A stretch of DNA of 64,000 nt from Arthrinium phaeospermum (GCA_006503535.1 QYRS01000002.1:2604001-2668000); one strand, 5' to 3'; shown: positions 34,991 through 46,100, counted from the first letter of the stretch. Program-made: numbers and translations. The notes: generated from the sequence alone by a model not told the origin.

Positions 34991-36168
34991 ACGTAGAGAT
35001 ATGCGGAGATGGAGACTTCAAGTGTGGTATTGGGGGAGTACGTGTAACCAGATTTCATCTAGCATGCTGTTACTTAACGCGCGAGTATGGTACTTTTTAT
35101 CCGTTAACAGTACCCCCTTGGGGGCTGAGAATCTCTATCTTTTGCACAACCTATCCCATGGATTATAATCGCATCTTAGATATCACCTGGTTTCCTTCGA
35201 AATGATCTGTCGACCTGCCAAGCTTGGACCTAAGATAAATTGGGCTGCATGCTGCGTATAGAGACGGCCGGCTCAGCTGGTACTAATTACTGTCTTGCTT
35301 TCCGTTTACATTCACTGTTTCAAACTAGTTCACCGTGTAATCTACCGTACGACAACTTCAAGTCCATTTCCAGGACAGTGATCAACTCTATCGTCGATGC
35401 AGGCTTATAACAGCCACCCAGACGGAGCGAGGGAGTACAGCCCTACTGGTAACTGACAAGTGATTAACCACCAGCCGAACCGCACTCTCTATGATCGGAT
35501 TCAGAAAACACGATCTCAAAATCAAGACGGAGATGCTGAGAACAAGAGGAGAAAAGTTGTTGGCCTTTGGAGTGCTAGAACGTTTCTCTTATACGGGCCA
35601 TGATGCTGATTCTAGAGACGAAATTGTGAGTGTGCTGTAGACCACCCTTTTAACATTGGTGAGTTCTTGCTGACAAAGTTTGCGTCGTTCTAGGGAACCG
35701 AACGCCTTATGGTAGACATCCCTCTATGGTGGAAGCCCGACTCCTCAGCCACTCGATATGGCTTCGTCTCATTTAGTATTTAATAACTACGTAAAATAAT
35801 TAGCACCATTTTAGCCTTCCCAGTTTCTAAGAGCAGTTATAAATACTTAATATAAAACTGTTTAAGGGTACCAGGCGCAGGTAATGCGCGCAAGACAAAG
35901 CGATATGGAATCGAGCTGAAGATTGGCGTTATTGGGAGAATCCCTAATACAAAGTCAAAAGTTGGATAATACTTGCAGCTTTAGTATACCTACCATCTAG
36001 AGAGTATTAGAGCCACGGGACTGGGGAGCACAGAGAACGGATGACCGAGGAAGGAAGAGATGCTTACTTTGCAGATCAAACTACGACGCCTGACGCCTGT
36101 CTCTAACGACGACTTTCCCATCGCTGATCAGGACCGAGAAAGCAGCCGGATTCGGATTAGATATCATG
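34991..36168. other. Intergenic region with an AT-rich patch
   Basis: The 3' flanks of two convergent genes. The patch at about 35750-35870 is markedly AT-rich against its surroundings and could be a decayed, RIP-affected repeat. No open frame supports an element. Confidence 0.45.
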
Positions 36169-36888
36169 CTATGCAACCTGTAAAACAGCCATCATCTCGT
36201 AGTCCCCGATCCCGCACTCAGAACCCTCTCGGATCGTCAACTGTGCCTCCGACGGTCCATGCAGCCCCTCGAGCGCTGGCCGAAACACCTCCCAGTCGGC
36301 CTGGGGCCCCAGCCACACAATCGTGCGCGCCTTTCCGTTCCCAAAGAAGGCGTCGACATAGCGCTTGACCAGATCGACGCTCCGCGGGTACACAAACATT
36401 AGCGCCGCGGCGTCGTCGGCCCGGCGGCTCAGCGCCCAGGTGCCCGCGACCGTGTTGGCGCGGTCCTCGGGAAGATAGGAGGTCGCGGCGGAGGCCACCT
36501 CGACGCCCTCGACGCGCATCGTGGTTGTCGTCGTCACCGACTCCTCATCCTGTGTCAGGTAGGCGTGCAGTAGGCTCTCCAAAATGCCGCTGCCACAGCC
36601 CACGGAAAGCACGAGGAGGCCCTCCGTTGATTCTCCTCCGCTGCTGCTGCTGCTGCTACTGTCATCTTGAAACAAGTCCTTGAGAGTCTTCAGAAGACGT
36701 GTCGATAAGCTTAGACAGCAATTTGGGTGGGACAGCGGCGCGTCTGACAGGACCGGCAGATCCATCATGGCGGGATCGGTTGATGTGTGTTTTGTGGCAC
36801 GGGGTTTGTGGAGTGAAGACGCGGGAAGTTTCAAACCAGCTGTCTCTCTAGCGTGGCGGCTCCACTCGTAAGGAACTAGCCGCTTCAT
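36169..36888 (-). CDS. Possible SAM-dependent methyltransferase, 239 residues
   Basis: Single exon from the ATG at 36888. The only diagnostic motif is a glycine-rich loop, VLSVGCGSGILE, at about 93-104, which fits motif I of class I SAM-binding folds. A following acidic strand end (MRVEGVEVASA) is where the ribose-binding acidic residue would fall. Later segments (AALMFVYPRS, ARTIVWLGPQADW) look like the alternating strands of a Rossmann fold. A serine run at about 77-83 is a low-complexity insertion before motif I. The protein is short and no substrate motif is visible. Filamentous fungi carry conserved hypothetical proteins of this size and layout. The assignment to the fold is moderately sure; the reaction is unknown. 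Confidence 0.6.
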   Translation of the reverse strand: MKRLVPYEWSRHARETAGLKLPASSLHKPRATKHTSTDPAMMDLPVLSDAPLSHPNCCLSLSTRLLKTLKDLFQDDSSSSSSSGGESTEGLLVLSVGCGSGILESLLHAYLTQDEESVTTTTTMRVEGVEVASAATSYLPEDRANTVAGTWALSRRADDAAALMFVYPRSVDLVKRYVDAFFGNGKARTIVWLGPQADWEVFRPALEGLHGPSEAQLTIREGSECGIGDYEMMAVLQVA

Positions 36889-38065
36889 TTACATTGGACC
36901 ACTCCGAGGGCCCTGCTACTCCTCCTGCATTACCGAAATCAAACCTAGACTTTAAAACGACAACCATCATACGGACGAGTTTGGTTCTTTGGTTCCAGAT
37001 CTGGTTTAAGATGACTTCAAATATCCCAGACAACATCTTCAGTTTCTGGTGGCTTGGAACGAACGAAATAGGGGGAAGGTCACATCAGCAACATCATCAG
37101 GTCGGAAACTCCCACGGTATTCTCTTCTGCGGCAGTGATGAGCCGGACACATGGACAAGGACAATGTTGAATTGCCTTTCGAAAACATGCAACCCAAAGT
37201 TTCTGTTTTAGGCTTGTGCCTGTCCCGGCCAGAATCTCCTCAAAGTTTGCATATAGTACTCTGTAGACACCGACAAGATCAACAAAGTGTTCTCGACTTG
37301 CCCATTAATAAGTTAGCCATATCCCAACCTGCAAGCTGGTCCTCTAGGCCGGTCTGTTCATCGCATCATTTTCTTGGCAAGGGTGTGAAGCCCAGGATGC
37401 AATATTAGATGTTAAGAATGCCAAGCCAAGCTGGCATGCCTGGGGCTATACCTGCGCCACTAAATCGAGCCTATCAGGGCAGATGTCTATAGTCGGGACC
37501 AGGACTAGTTTTATCTCTAACAAGGAGATGCATGAATTGGCCCCGATTGCGTTGTGGGCGCACTGAAGGCAAGGCGGGGCTAGTGCTAGTCCGGGGTAAC
37601 CTCTGAGCGCCCAATATAGCCCAGACTGACTCGCACGTACGGAAGGGACCAGGGGTTTTTTCAGCTGCTATGACATGCGTGCCCCATGCTACCAAGGAAC
37701 GCAAATCCGCGGTGCGTTTTGTAAGGCCGCATTGATACTACTGTGCTGAATCGTGATAGATTGATTACTGCGCATCTGACCTACCCCTATCTCATCACGA
37801 TGCTCTGGACAGCCACCCGTCCCGTCATGACCGATAATGATGGTATATAATGCCCGGGAATACTTCGTAATGAGAAACAACCGCCCTCGTCACTCTCATC
37901 ACCACAAGGCATCACACTCTCTTTGAAATTCCAACAGCCTCGCTCGCTCACTATCCAGCAATACGAACGCACACCTTCGAATACTCAAGAACAACGCCTC
38001 AACTAAAGGCCATCACATCACGTCAACCTCACCACCACTACAGCCAACACAAAACAAACACCAAA
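36889..38065. other. Intergenic region upstream of the small secreted protein
   Basis: Divergent promoters of the methyltransferase-like gene and the secreted protein. Short frames have no family features. A TATA element near the 3' end is listed separately. Confidence 0.55.
37844..37850 (+). promoter_or_regulatory. TATA box (TATATAA) of the small secreted protein gene
   Basis: TATATAA lies 216 bp before the start codon and is followed by a long CA- and TC-rich leader without ATG in the last 150 bp. This is the usual look of a strongly transcribed fungal gene, with transcription starting near 37880. It is a prediction from sequence only. Confidence 0.45.
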
Positions 38066-38347
38066 ATGCAGTTCTTCACCATCTCCGCAAAGGCCCTGGC
38101 GTCCGTCCTCCTGCTGTCCAGCGTCGCCGTCGCGCTCCCCGCCGCCACCAATGAGGGATCGGTATCGCTGCCCGAAGGCACCGTCCAAATCACCTCGGTC
38201 CTGAACGCCAACGGCACCGAGACCTGCGACACACTCGAGTGCTCTTGCAAGGATGCGGCCGCGTCGGTGATCCGCTGCGTCGTCCCGCTCGGCGGCGACA
38301 AGACCAAGTGCGCAGCCATGTGCGCGGGCATCAACCGCCAGACGTAA
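38066..38347 (+). CDS. Small secreted cysteine-rich protein (effector-like)
   Basis: Single exon of 93 residues. The first 23 residues form a signal peptide (KALASVLLLSSVAVA, cleavage just before LPAAT). The mature part of about 70 residues has six cysteines at 54, 59, 61, 71, 82 and 86, all in the C-terminal half, enough for three disulphides. One N-glycosylation site (NGT) is at 49. No transmembrane segment remains after cleavage. Six cysteines with this spacing do not match the hydrophobin pattern of eight or a typical CFEM domain. Size, secretion and cysteine content fit a fungal effector or antimicrobial-type protein, but the sequence does not show its activity. A TATA box and a CA-rich leader lie upstream. 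Confidence 0.8.
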   Translation: MQFFTISAKALASVLLLSSVAVALPAATNEGSVSLPEGTVQITSVLNANGTETCDTLECSCKDAAASVIRCVVPLGGDKTKCAAMCAGINRQT

Positions 38348-38686
38348 AAAGGGGTCGACGTCGTTGGTGATGGTCACCGACCTGTTTAGCGAGTTGTATA
38401 TTATTTGTTTTGCAGAAATGTGCAGCTCGTCGGCAAGCTTCTTGGATGGGACCTGTTTTTATGGGTGTAACAATAGGAGTAATAGGAGTCGACAATTCTA
38501 ATACATGGCACACTAAACACTCATCATACTCTTCTTGGCTATGGGTTTGCGGGCTTGAAACGATGTAGTTATTCCCTTAGCAACTGGTACAAACTTAGAG
38601 CTATTGACAAGCCTATGCACAAGTTAAACCGTTCTACCTTCCTTCCCTCCCTGAAACTCTCTTCCTTCGCACTATAATCATGCCGT
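38348..38686. other. Short intergenic region between convergent genes
   Basis: 3' flanks of the secreted protein and the glutathione S-transferase genes. Nothing else recognised. Confidence 0.6.
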
Positions 38687-39600
38687 CTAGTCCTGAGCAG
38701 CAATCTGCTCCTCGTATTCCGTGAAGGACTCGATTCCCTTAGGGACCCCGTTCCACTGCAAGCCCTGCTCGTCCATGAGCCGGGCGCGCAGCTCCATGGC
38801 CCGCTTCCACGAGGGCAGGCCGACCATGCGCTCGTGCCACGCGCGGACGTGGGGGAGGCCCTCCCAGACCTGATCCCAGGACTGGCTGAGGACCTCGCTG
38901 AGGCGGAAGTTCCAGGGCACGAAGGCCATGTCGGCAAAGGTCATCCGGCCGCCGACCAGCCACTGCTGCGCGTCGGCGGGGCCCCGCGCCGCCAGCTCGC
39001 CCTCGAGCACGCCCAGCACGCGCCGGATCTCGCCGGCGTACCGGTCGATGGCCGGCTGGTACTTCTCGTGGTGCAGGTGCTGGAACCAGCCGCACTGGCC
39101 GTAGTAGGGGCCCTGCCCGCTCATCTGGAAGTGCAGCCACTGGTTGCAGAGCTGGCGCTCCCGGAAGGACGCGTGCGAGACGCGGTGGCGGCCCTCGCCG
39201 TCGTAGGCCTCGACGAGGTACTGGAAGATGGCGCCCGACTCCCAGAGCGTCAGGTCGGTGTTGGGGTCCTCGATGGCCGGGACGCGGCCGTTGGGGTTCA
39301 CGTCGGTGAAGGGCTTCTTCTTGACGACCTCGAAGCTGAACGACTTGACTTCGTAATTGAGGCCGAGCTCTTCCAGCAGAAATATCACCTGGAAAATGGT
39401 AAGGGATCAGATGAGGTCTCAGTGGCCAGCCAGCCCTGAAGGTTTCAAGGGCGATAGGGGCACTGACCTTCAACGGGTTAGGGCCAGGTGCTGCGGAAAG
39501 TGTTAGCCAGATAGATGCCTTCGTCGCAATACAGCAAAGCGAACGTGTGTTACGTACGGGTCAGCCAGACACGAATTGGCTTGGGTGGGTTGCTCGGCAT
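38687..39600 (-). CDS. Glutathione S-transferase (Ure2/theta-like)
   Basis: Exons 39600-39558, 39490-39468 and 39388-38687 give 255 residues; exon 2 is only 23 nt. The thioredoxin-like N-terminal domain starts RVWLTPPGPNPLKVIFLLEE. It contains the glutathione-binding NPNGRVPAIEDP loop (cis-proline) and the WESGAIFQYL helix. The C-terminal all-helical domain includes WLVGGRMTFADMAFVPW, the conserved N-capping box region of GSTs. The enzyme conjugates glutathione to electrophiles in the cytosol. Introns have GTACGT/GCAG and GTCAGT/CCAG borders. The gene lies 348 bp downstream of an epoxide hydrolase on the same strand; both enzymes act on epoxides, which suggests shared detoxification work. The first ATG fits the family start. 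Confidence 0.92.
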
Positions 39601-39948
39601 GATTCAGTCGGTAGTGGGATGCGCGTAAGGGCGAGTCTGGCTAATGATACTTTGAGTCGGATGTTGAGGCGTCTAACTTCGTGTAGAAATCATGATACAC
39701 GGTGCTAGATCCGATGGGGTAACAAGGGCGACGTGTCGGATCAACTCGATTGCATTGTTGTTCCGGGCTTGCGGTCAGTTGGCTATCAAGCAAGGGGCTA
39801 CAAGACAATCACACCGCCAATACTACTTCAATGAGACGAGCTGTTTGAAGACCTCCGACCGAAGTTATTCATGTGCTAGCTTTTGTGTAAATGTCCTTCT
39901 ACATAGGAAATGCCTCTTCATCTGAAGCGTTGCAGCATAGAGTATATC
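39601..39948. other. Short intergenic region between epoxide hydrolase and GST
   Basis: Promoter of the GST gene and 3' end of the epoxide hydrolase gene, same strand. No motif was recognised. Confidence 0.6.
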
Positions 39949-41409
39949 CTACTGTTTACCCCAGTAGTCCCCGATCTTCCTGATATCGCCAATCAGAGCG
40001 GGCGGGTTATCCAAGGCGGCAAAGTGTCCGCCAAAGTCGTGGTCTGTTAGATGCGTTAGGCTCGGAGGATACCTACCTACGCCAAGGAACGACGGAGAAA
40101 TGTGCGTACGGGGAAAGAGCTTACAGGTATGCGAGACCAGGTTCCCCACGCGAGCGATGATCTCCTTGGGCCAGAACCCGCCGTTGTACTTGAAGCTGCT
40201 GTACAGCATGGGCGCGTCGTTTCGTGCCTTGGTGTAGTCCGCTCGGCTCGACGTGGCGTTCTGGGCGTAGGTGAAGACCGAGGACACGAAGGACTTGCTC
40301 ATGTAGTACAGGGAGACCTGGCGGAGGATCTCCTTGCGCGTGATGACCGACGGCGCGGTCCCGGCGCGTGGGTCGGACCCTAGTAGAAGCTGATGAGCAT
40401 GGGAACGATACTTGCCAACAAGAGGGGAAGGCGGCCGGATCATCTTACAGTCAATGTACTTCTCCCCCATCCAAGCCAGCTGTCCTATAGGATTGTCGTA
40501 GAGCGCCAGTCCGATCGTGTTGGGCTGCGCCGTTGATCAGTCCGAGAGTGCTCCAAGCCCAGTGCATGTGTCTTCGTCTTGTAGCGACTACGCACTCACC
40601 TTGGTGGTCTGCTCGGTATAGTAGCCCAATCCGGTAGCCATCCATTGCTCCATCAACTGCTGCTGGAACTTCTCGTTCTCATCCAGCTCGATGCCGTAGT
40701 CTGGGAACTGCTCCGGCGCTACGGGAAGAAACGGGATGCTCGTGAGGTGCACCGCGCGCACGGATGTGTTGAAGTTGTCGTACATGCTATACGCGACAGT
40801 GGCGCCCCAATCGGTCCCGTGCGCGGCGTAGGTCTTGTAGCCCAGGACCTCGGTCATAAGCGTGTTGAAGACACGTGCCGTGTCGTCCAGCGTCCAGTTG
40901 GCCGGCGGCGCGCTGGAGAATGCGAAGCCCGGAAGTGAGGGGATCACAACGTGGAAGGACACCGAGGACTCCTTGCCTCCATGGGTCAAGGGGTCAATCA
41001 CGGGAATGAACTCGGCGAAGGACCCAGGCCATCCGTGACTCAGAACCAACGGGATCGCATCAGGGTGTTCGGATCTCTGGTGAACGAAGTGAATGGTCAG
41101 ACCTTCAATGGTGGCGGTATACTGCTGGTATCTATTTCAGTGTCAGTCTTGTTCGACGGGGCACTACGATCAAAACAACTCGGATGGGACCACAGACTTG
41201 TTGAGAGAGTCTTGCTCAGCGGACCAGTCGAAGGTGGTAGTCCATTCGGTCTGCAGCTCCTTCAAGACGGTGAGATCGATGCCGAGCGATGCGCCTAATC
41301 CGTCGTACTCTTCGTGGTCAGGAAGCGTAGCCTGCTTGGCCAGCTCCAGCATACGGTCCGGACACAAAAGAAGCTTGAATTCCGAGACGGTTGAAGCCGC
41401 CATTTTCAT
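39949..41409 (-). CDS. Epoxide hydrolase (microsomal type, alpha/beta hydrolase)
   Basis: Exons 41409-41198, 41131-40600, 40524-40449, 40379-40125 and 40043-39949 encode 389 residues. An N-terminal lobe (DLTVLKELQTEW to DWSAEQDSLN) typical of this family precedes the hydrolase fold. The oxyanion-hole motif is HGWPGS at about 103-108. The nucleophile is D178 in HGTDWGA, and the catalytic histidine is in the last exon (HDFGGHFAALD). The enzyme opens epoxides to diols through a covalent aspartyl ester. No long membrane anchor is seen, so it may be soluble. All four introns have GT-AG borders. Two have phase-1 junctions restoring W (YIDW) and Y (TYHDF), residues expected by the family. An alternative start at 41403 would remove two residues. 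It neighbours a GST on the same strand. Confidence 0.92.
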
Positions 41410-41808
41410 ATCTCAAAGATGCGACGAGCGGGGAAGCTTGGCTTTGAAATGGAGGAGAGGATTCTGCCGGTTCCTTCTCCAAATTGGCTGCGACACTTCG
41501 GGGTTTTGTAGGCAAGGGGTCTCGGCTGCCCACACGCGCCTCACTCTTGCTTACAGACCCATGCTCACGGGTAGCTCGGAACTAACTGCAAGGGAGCTAC
41601 GATGCGTCTTCGTTTCGGTTGGCCTAGGTGGTGGCCAAGGGGCTATGATATGACAAGACCGATGGATTACCACCCAAGAGTTTTAGGGGCAATTCGCAAA
41701 GGCACATCCCTTATGCTGCTACTGTCAAGCTGACTTTCTGATGGTAAAACTCAACGAGTCGCTATATTCCAACTACGTACTAGTTACAAGGCCAGAGGCA
41801 AATCTCCC
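41410..41808. other. Intergenic region between M20 peptidase and epoxide hydrolase
   Basis: Promoter of the epoxide hydrolase and 3' end of the peptidase gene. No feature recognised. Confidence 0.6.
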
Positions 41809-43536
41809 TCAAGGAAGGGCAGCCTCGTCCATGTTACGCACAAGAGTGCTGATCCACCTGACGGTGTTGATGTGGGCAAGGACACTGATATGCTCGTCAA
41901 CTGTGTGGATACCACCGAGACCTTCTTGCTTGGGATCCCAGCCGGCTTGGTAACGGAAGATGTGCCGGGTAAGGTCCCAGTAGAAAAGGGTATCAGTATT
42001 GCCGGTACTCAATCCGGGTGCCATAATGATATCTTGGTCATATAAAGCCCTCGTGGTGCCAGAGAGAACGGCATACGGAGTCAAGGGGTCCACCTCCGTC
42101 GGGCTTACCGGCGCTGGCTCCAGAGTCCTGGGAGACTTCAGGGTCATTGATGAAGGGGTTTCGGCCTCATCGTTAAAGGCGTGGAGCGTGAGATTGTATT
42201 TCTCCGTGATGGACGAAGCCAGCTTGGCAATCTTGGCTTGCACGTCAGATGGGCTGTCGCCAACGTTGACCCGGTGGTTGATGAGAGCCGTCGTACGTTC
42301 AGGCAATGCATTCGACTTGACGCCCCCACTGATGAGGTCCACAGCTACAGAAGTCGTGAACAGGTACTTGAACTCATCACTGAACTTTGCAACCTCTCTG
42401 GCAAGCCTGTCCTTGTTCTTTGTGCTGATGGTGGTGCCGGAACCCAGCAGTTTCTTCCATTCGGCCGGGAAGTCGGGGCCATGTGCAGCACCGCATTGCA
42501 ACAAGCCGAGGAAGGGGTTCTCGGAATGGAAGTGCGGCTCGTACAGGTTGGCTTCGACCAAGGTGATGAACTCGGACATGACGCCGATACCGTTATGAGC
42601 AGGGGGGATTGATGAGTGGCCACCAGGCATTCGTACGGTAACCTCAACGTCAATAGCCCCCTTCTCACCCACCGCAGGCGTCGCGAAGGTGGCCCCAAAA
42701 GCCGTCGTGAGGCCGGCGCCTTCGTCGACAATGATTGCGGCGCCATCCTTGCCATACCTTTCCAGGAGCTCCTTGGCAAGGTGACCGGCACCCGCGCCCG
42801 CCAAGACCTCCTCGTCGAAACCAAATGACAGCACCAATGTTCTTTGGGGGACGAAACCGGCCTTTACCAGCAGTTCCACAGCCTCGAGTGTGCCAACGAG
42901 AAGGTTCTTGCAGTCGCTGGAGCCACGACCCCAGATGGATTCGCCATCGTAAAAGCCACTGAATGGCGGGTGGGTCCACTGCCCGATCGTGGTGTCGGCA
43001 ACTGGAACCACATCCTGGTGCGCCATGAGGACAGTGGGCTTCAGGCTTTTGTTCGAGCCTTCCCAGGTATATAGAAGGCCATGGGTGTTGATTTTGTCGA
43101 GCTTCAATGTCTGGTGGACCAAGGGGAACGTCTTCTCAAAATAGGCGGCCAAGTCGTACATTGTGTCCCAGCGCGGGTCCTCGCCAATGGGGCCCATGTC
43201 ATCATACGACTGAGTTGGGATCCGGACAGCGCCAGACATACGACCGATGGTCTCATTGCGGAACTTGGGCGAGTTCAAGTATGCCTCCATCTTGGTTAAC
43301 GCATCGGTTTTCAGTTTTGGCAGCAGCGGGTCCACCTGAGGGCATTGCGCAGCGAGAGGCAACTCATGTGGCTTCTCACTCTCCCGGAAGAGGCCAAAGA
43401 CCCGGTGAGTCCATAGCAAAATAAGGGCTGAAAGCGATAGGATCGCCAATAGGGGCACCCGGCGGCGCTTGGAGGTGGTGATGCGAGGAACCCCGGCAGA
43501 AGGCTGCACCAAGGGTAACTTTTCGTAAGTTGCCAT
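41809..43536 (-). CDS. M20 family zinc metallopeptidase, carboxypeptidase S-like
   Basis: Single exon, 575 residues from the ATG at 43536. A basic stretch (SKRRR) and one hydrophobic helix at about 27-49 (VPLLAILSLSALILLW) make it a type II membrane protein, like yeast Cps1, which is delivered to the vacuole. The M20 metal site is complete in its first half: H173 in MAHQDVVPV, the bridging D208 in GRGSSDCK, and E242-E243 in FGFDEE. A dimerisation domain follows (DVEVTVRMPGGHSSIPP with its own histidine). The C-terminus contains DTLFYWDLTRHIFRY-like sequence. Family members cleave C-terminal amino acids from small peptides. Relatives also occur in some fungal biosynthetic clusters, but nothing here shows that role. 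Confidence 0.93.
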   Translation of the reverse strand: MATYEKLPLVQPSAGVPRITTSKRRRVPLLAILSLSALILLWTHRVFGLFRESEKPHELPLAAQCPQVDPLLPKLKTDALTKMEAYLNSPKFRNETIGRMSGAVRIPTQSYDDMGPIGEDPRWDTMYDLAAYFEKTFPLVHQTLKLDKINTHGLLYTWEGSNKSLKPTVLMAHQDVVPVADTTIGQWTHPPFSGFYDGESIWGRGSSDCKNLLVGTLEAVELLVKAGFVPQRTLVLSFGFDEEVLAGAGAGHLAKELLERYGKDGAAIIVDEGAGLTTAFGATFATPAVGEKGAIDVEVTVRMPGGHSSIPPAHNGIGVMSEFITLVEANLYEPHFHSENPFLGLLQCGAAHGPDFPAEWKKLLGSGTTISTKNKDRLAREVAKFSDEFKYLFTTSVAVDLISGGVKSNALPERTTALINHRVNVGDSPSDVQAKIAKLASSITEKYNLTLHAFNDEAETPSSMTLKSPRTLEPAPVSPTEVDPLTPYAVLSGTTRALYDQDIIMAPGLSTGNTDTLFYWDLTRHIFRYQAGWDPKQEGLGGIHTVDEHISVLAHINTVRWISTLVRNMDEAALP

Positions 43537-44994
43537 CTTCACCACCAGTAAAAGACGTACGATGGCGTTGGGAAAGATGTTGAGAGGAAGAGAAGATCAG
43601 AACAGCAGCCATGATGTCGGACAATCTACTTGACCACTGCCGTTATCGCTGTACGTGCATTCGGGAAGCCAGGAACAGGCCCCGCCCTTAAGCTCAATGG
43701 GGCAGGTCGCAACCGCCCCGATCTGTAGGAGATCGTCTCCCCCCAAGCCAAACGCCCACGCCGAAGAGCGAGATAGGGGCCGGTCGATGCATTGCCATTA
43801 TCTTTTCCCCTTGGAGATATTGTTAGACCTTCTACTCATACTATTTTGCTGTTTGCGAAGAGGCTTTTGCCGTCTTGGATAAGGGAGGTAGCTCGTGCTC
43901 CTTATATCTCAATGCACAAACTTCCTATTACCTAGGAATCCTCTACGTATTATCTATAATCTTTCTTCCTTCAACATCTATTATTATTAAAGATCGGAGA
44001 GTCTTAAGTGTGCATTGTATTCGGAGCAGCGCGAGGTAGGAAGAAACGGCCAGGCACCAGGCACCAGGGTCTAGGGCCCGGTGCCCAGCAGCCCAGCTAC
44101 TTAAGCTCGAGGGTCAATGCTAGTGCACCCCGCAGTTTAACGGCAACTCTGATGGGCTAACATGGACCTAGGTACTCCGTACTCAAGTACTGTACTGGCG
44201 ATTTCCCCATGTCTAACTGATTGATGCAGGACTGGGTTAGTGAGCGGCAGTGACAGTAGAAAAGTCGACCAACGAACCAACCTTTGCTAGGAATCCTGCA
44301 AAGAACGACTTCGGAACTTGGTCAACTCAAAAGGATTGTGGCCAAAATGTAACGACCTAGAGCCACCTACCTAATTGCCTGCATGTCCCTTGGTGGTTAA
44401 CTAACAGTGAATGCAGCAGCAGTGAGTTAGTTAGTGCTGCATCTCCCCGCTTTATTGACATTTAGAGACCATGCATGAACAAAGGGAATCGCGACTGCTT
44501 GTCACAGCGAGAGCCAACGGCCCACTGCTTGGATTGATATTGCGACTCGAGAGTTGCGCCTGCCTTACGCAGAAACAATGTGATTGTGTAACACCGAGTT
44601 GGTGGATTCAATTGAGGCTCTCACAGTCATCTCACCCAACACTCACTCTGACAATGTGCCGCCTGCGTGAGCTCAAAAGGGGAGCAGATTATCCAGGATG
44701 CGAGCTGCCCTAACAATCAATATGCTCAATTACCAGAAGCTTCAAAGCCACCATTGAAACCCTCAGTCTTAGCATTCAGAAGAGAGTCACCTCCGCCTCA
44801 CCATGGCTCAGGTCGTCTTTCTCCGTTGACCTCTCCGCCCCGCCTATCTTGGACCTGTTTGTGCGTTCAGCAACAATCTCATCAGCCGGTGTGTGGTGAT
44901 CCATCCCGAGTCACATCCAGCTCATCAACACACGCAAGATCGCGACAACTTGAGTACGGGGCAAGAGCAGCAAAAAAAGATAAAAACCTTGAGC

Positions 44995-45029
<35 letters not shown>

Positions 45030-45435
45030 CTCGCCATCAATAGCCCAGTTCCCGCCGGTGTGGGCTGCTGCTGCGCTCTTTGTTCTAATAATTATCTCCG
45101 TCCTTCCATTCTTACCTTTTTTGCGTACGGAACAAGGCCCATGTCTTGATTCTTTCATCACCAAGTGCGGCTTTGTCTACCCCGTTTTCCTTGTTGCCCA
45201 GTGCAGCTTTCCAACAAAGACCTTGTTCACGAATACTCCAGCAACACGTACACGGCATCATCAGTTCCTCTCTCGACTCCGGAGTCCCTTAGATATTCAC
45301 CTCGAATATAGAAGGCCTGTGTCTGGTTTCCTCAACGACCGTCGCCGGGGGCTGATTTTATATCTTTGTCTTTCCGGTGCCGCCCAGGGACCAGGGACTA
45401 GGCACCCGAATACACATACACACCAAAGACCAACA
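43537..45435. other. Gene-poor stretch before the minisatellite
   Basis: Holds the peptidase promoter and a long region without convincing genes. A CT microsatellite at 44995-45023 is listed separately. The long plus-strand frame starting at 44893 runs into the tandem repeat and is not supported as a protein. Confidence 0.5.
44995..45023 (+). repeat. CT dinucleotide microsatellite
   Basis: An almost pure CT tract of 29 bases, followed after a G by a further TCTCTCTC run to 45032. Such tracts are common in fungal promoter and leader regions. Confidence 0.9.
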
Positions 45436-46100
45436 CGCCGAAAGGAGTCGCCAAACTCGACAGACATCCAAGACCAACACGCCGAAAGGGGTCACCAAAT
45501 TCGACAACAGGCATACCCACATCCTTTTGTTCCTTCCTTCCTTCCTTCCTTCATTTCTCATACACGTACAAACAACCAAGACCAACACGCCGAAAGGAGT
45601 CGCCAAGCTCGACAACAGACACCCAGGTTCAACCCGCCGAAAGGGGTCGCCAAACTCGACAACAGGCACCCAAGTCCAACCCGCCGAAAGGGGTCGCCAA
45701 ACTCGACAACAGGCACCCAAGTCCAACCCGCCGAAAGGAGTCGCCAAACTCGACAACAGACATACCCCACAGCCTTCTTGTTCCTTCCTTCATCCACTTC
45801 TCATACACATACACACACCCAAGAGCGACACGCCGAAAGGAGTCGCCAAACTCGACAAGAAACCCGACAAGAAACCGCCGAAAGGAGCTGTCAAACTCGA
45901 CAACAGACATACCCACAGTCTGTTTGTTCCTTCCTTCCTTCATTTCTCATACACATACACACACCCAAGACCAACACGCCGAAAGGGGTCTCCAAACTTG
46001 ACAACCAGGCCGCCGAAAGGAGTTGCCAAACTCAATAACAGACATACCTACAGTCTTCTTGTTCCTTCCTTCCTCCATTTCTCACACATATTCTTATCCG
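45425..46100 (+). repeat. Compound minisatellite of two interleaved units
   Basis: Unit A has the core CGCCGAAAGGRGTCGCCAAA followed by CTCGACAACAGRCA. It begins at 45436, 45480, 45588, 45635, 45682, 45729, 45831, 45876, 45977 and 46011, ten copies, three consecutive ones being spaced exactly 47 nt. Unit B starts TTGTTCCTTCCTTC and goes on through TTTCTCATACACATACACACACCC. It occurs four times, near 45528, 45780, 45926 and 46061, always between or after A units. Copies differ by a few substitutions. Because 47 is not a multiple of three and the unit has few stops, several frames on both strands stay open. The block ends 38 bp before the start codon at 46138. Confidence 0.92.

Noticed and set aside
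36894..37211. Plus-strand frame of 105 residues just upstream of the methyltransferase-like gene
   Set aside because: Composition looks random and there is no domain or signal peptide.
38834..39439. Plus-strand frame of 201 residues opposite the GST gene
   Set aside because: Antisense shadow; the GST frame contains conserved glutathione-binding motifs and splices correctly.
45425..46100. CRISPR-like appearance of regularly spaced repeats
   Set aside because: The spacers are themselves repeated, the units are imperfect, and the genome is plainly eukaryotic with spliceosomal introns.
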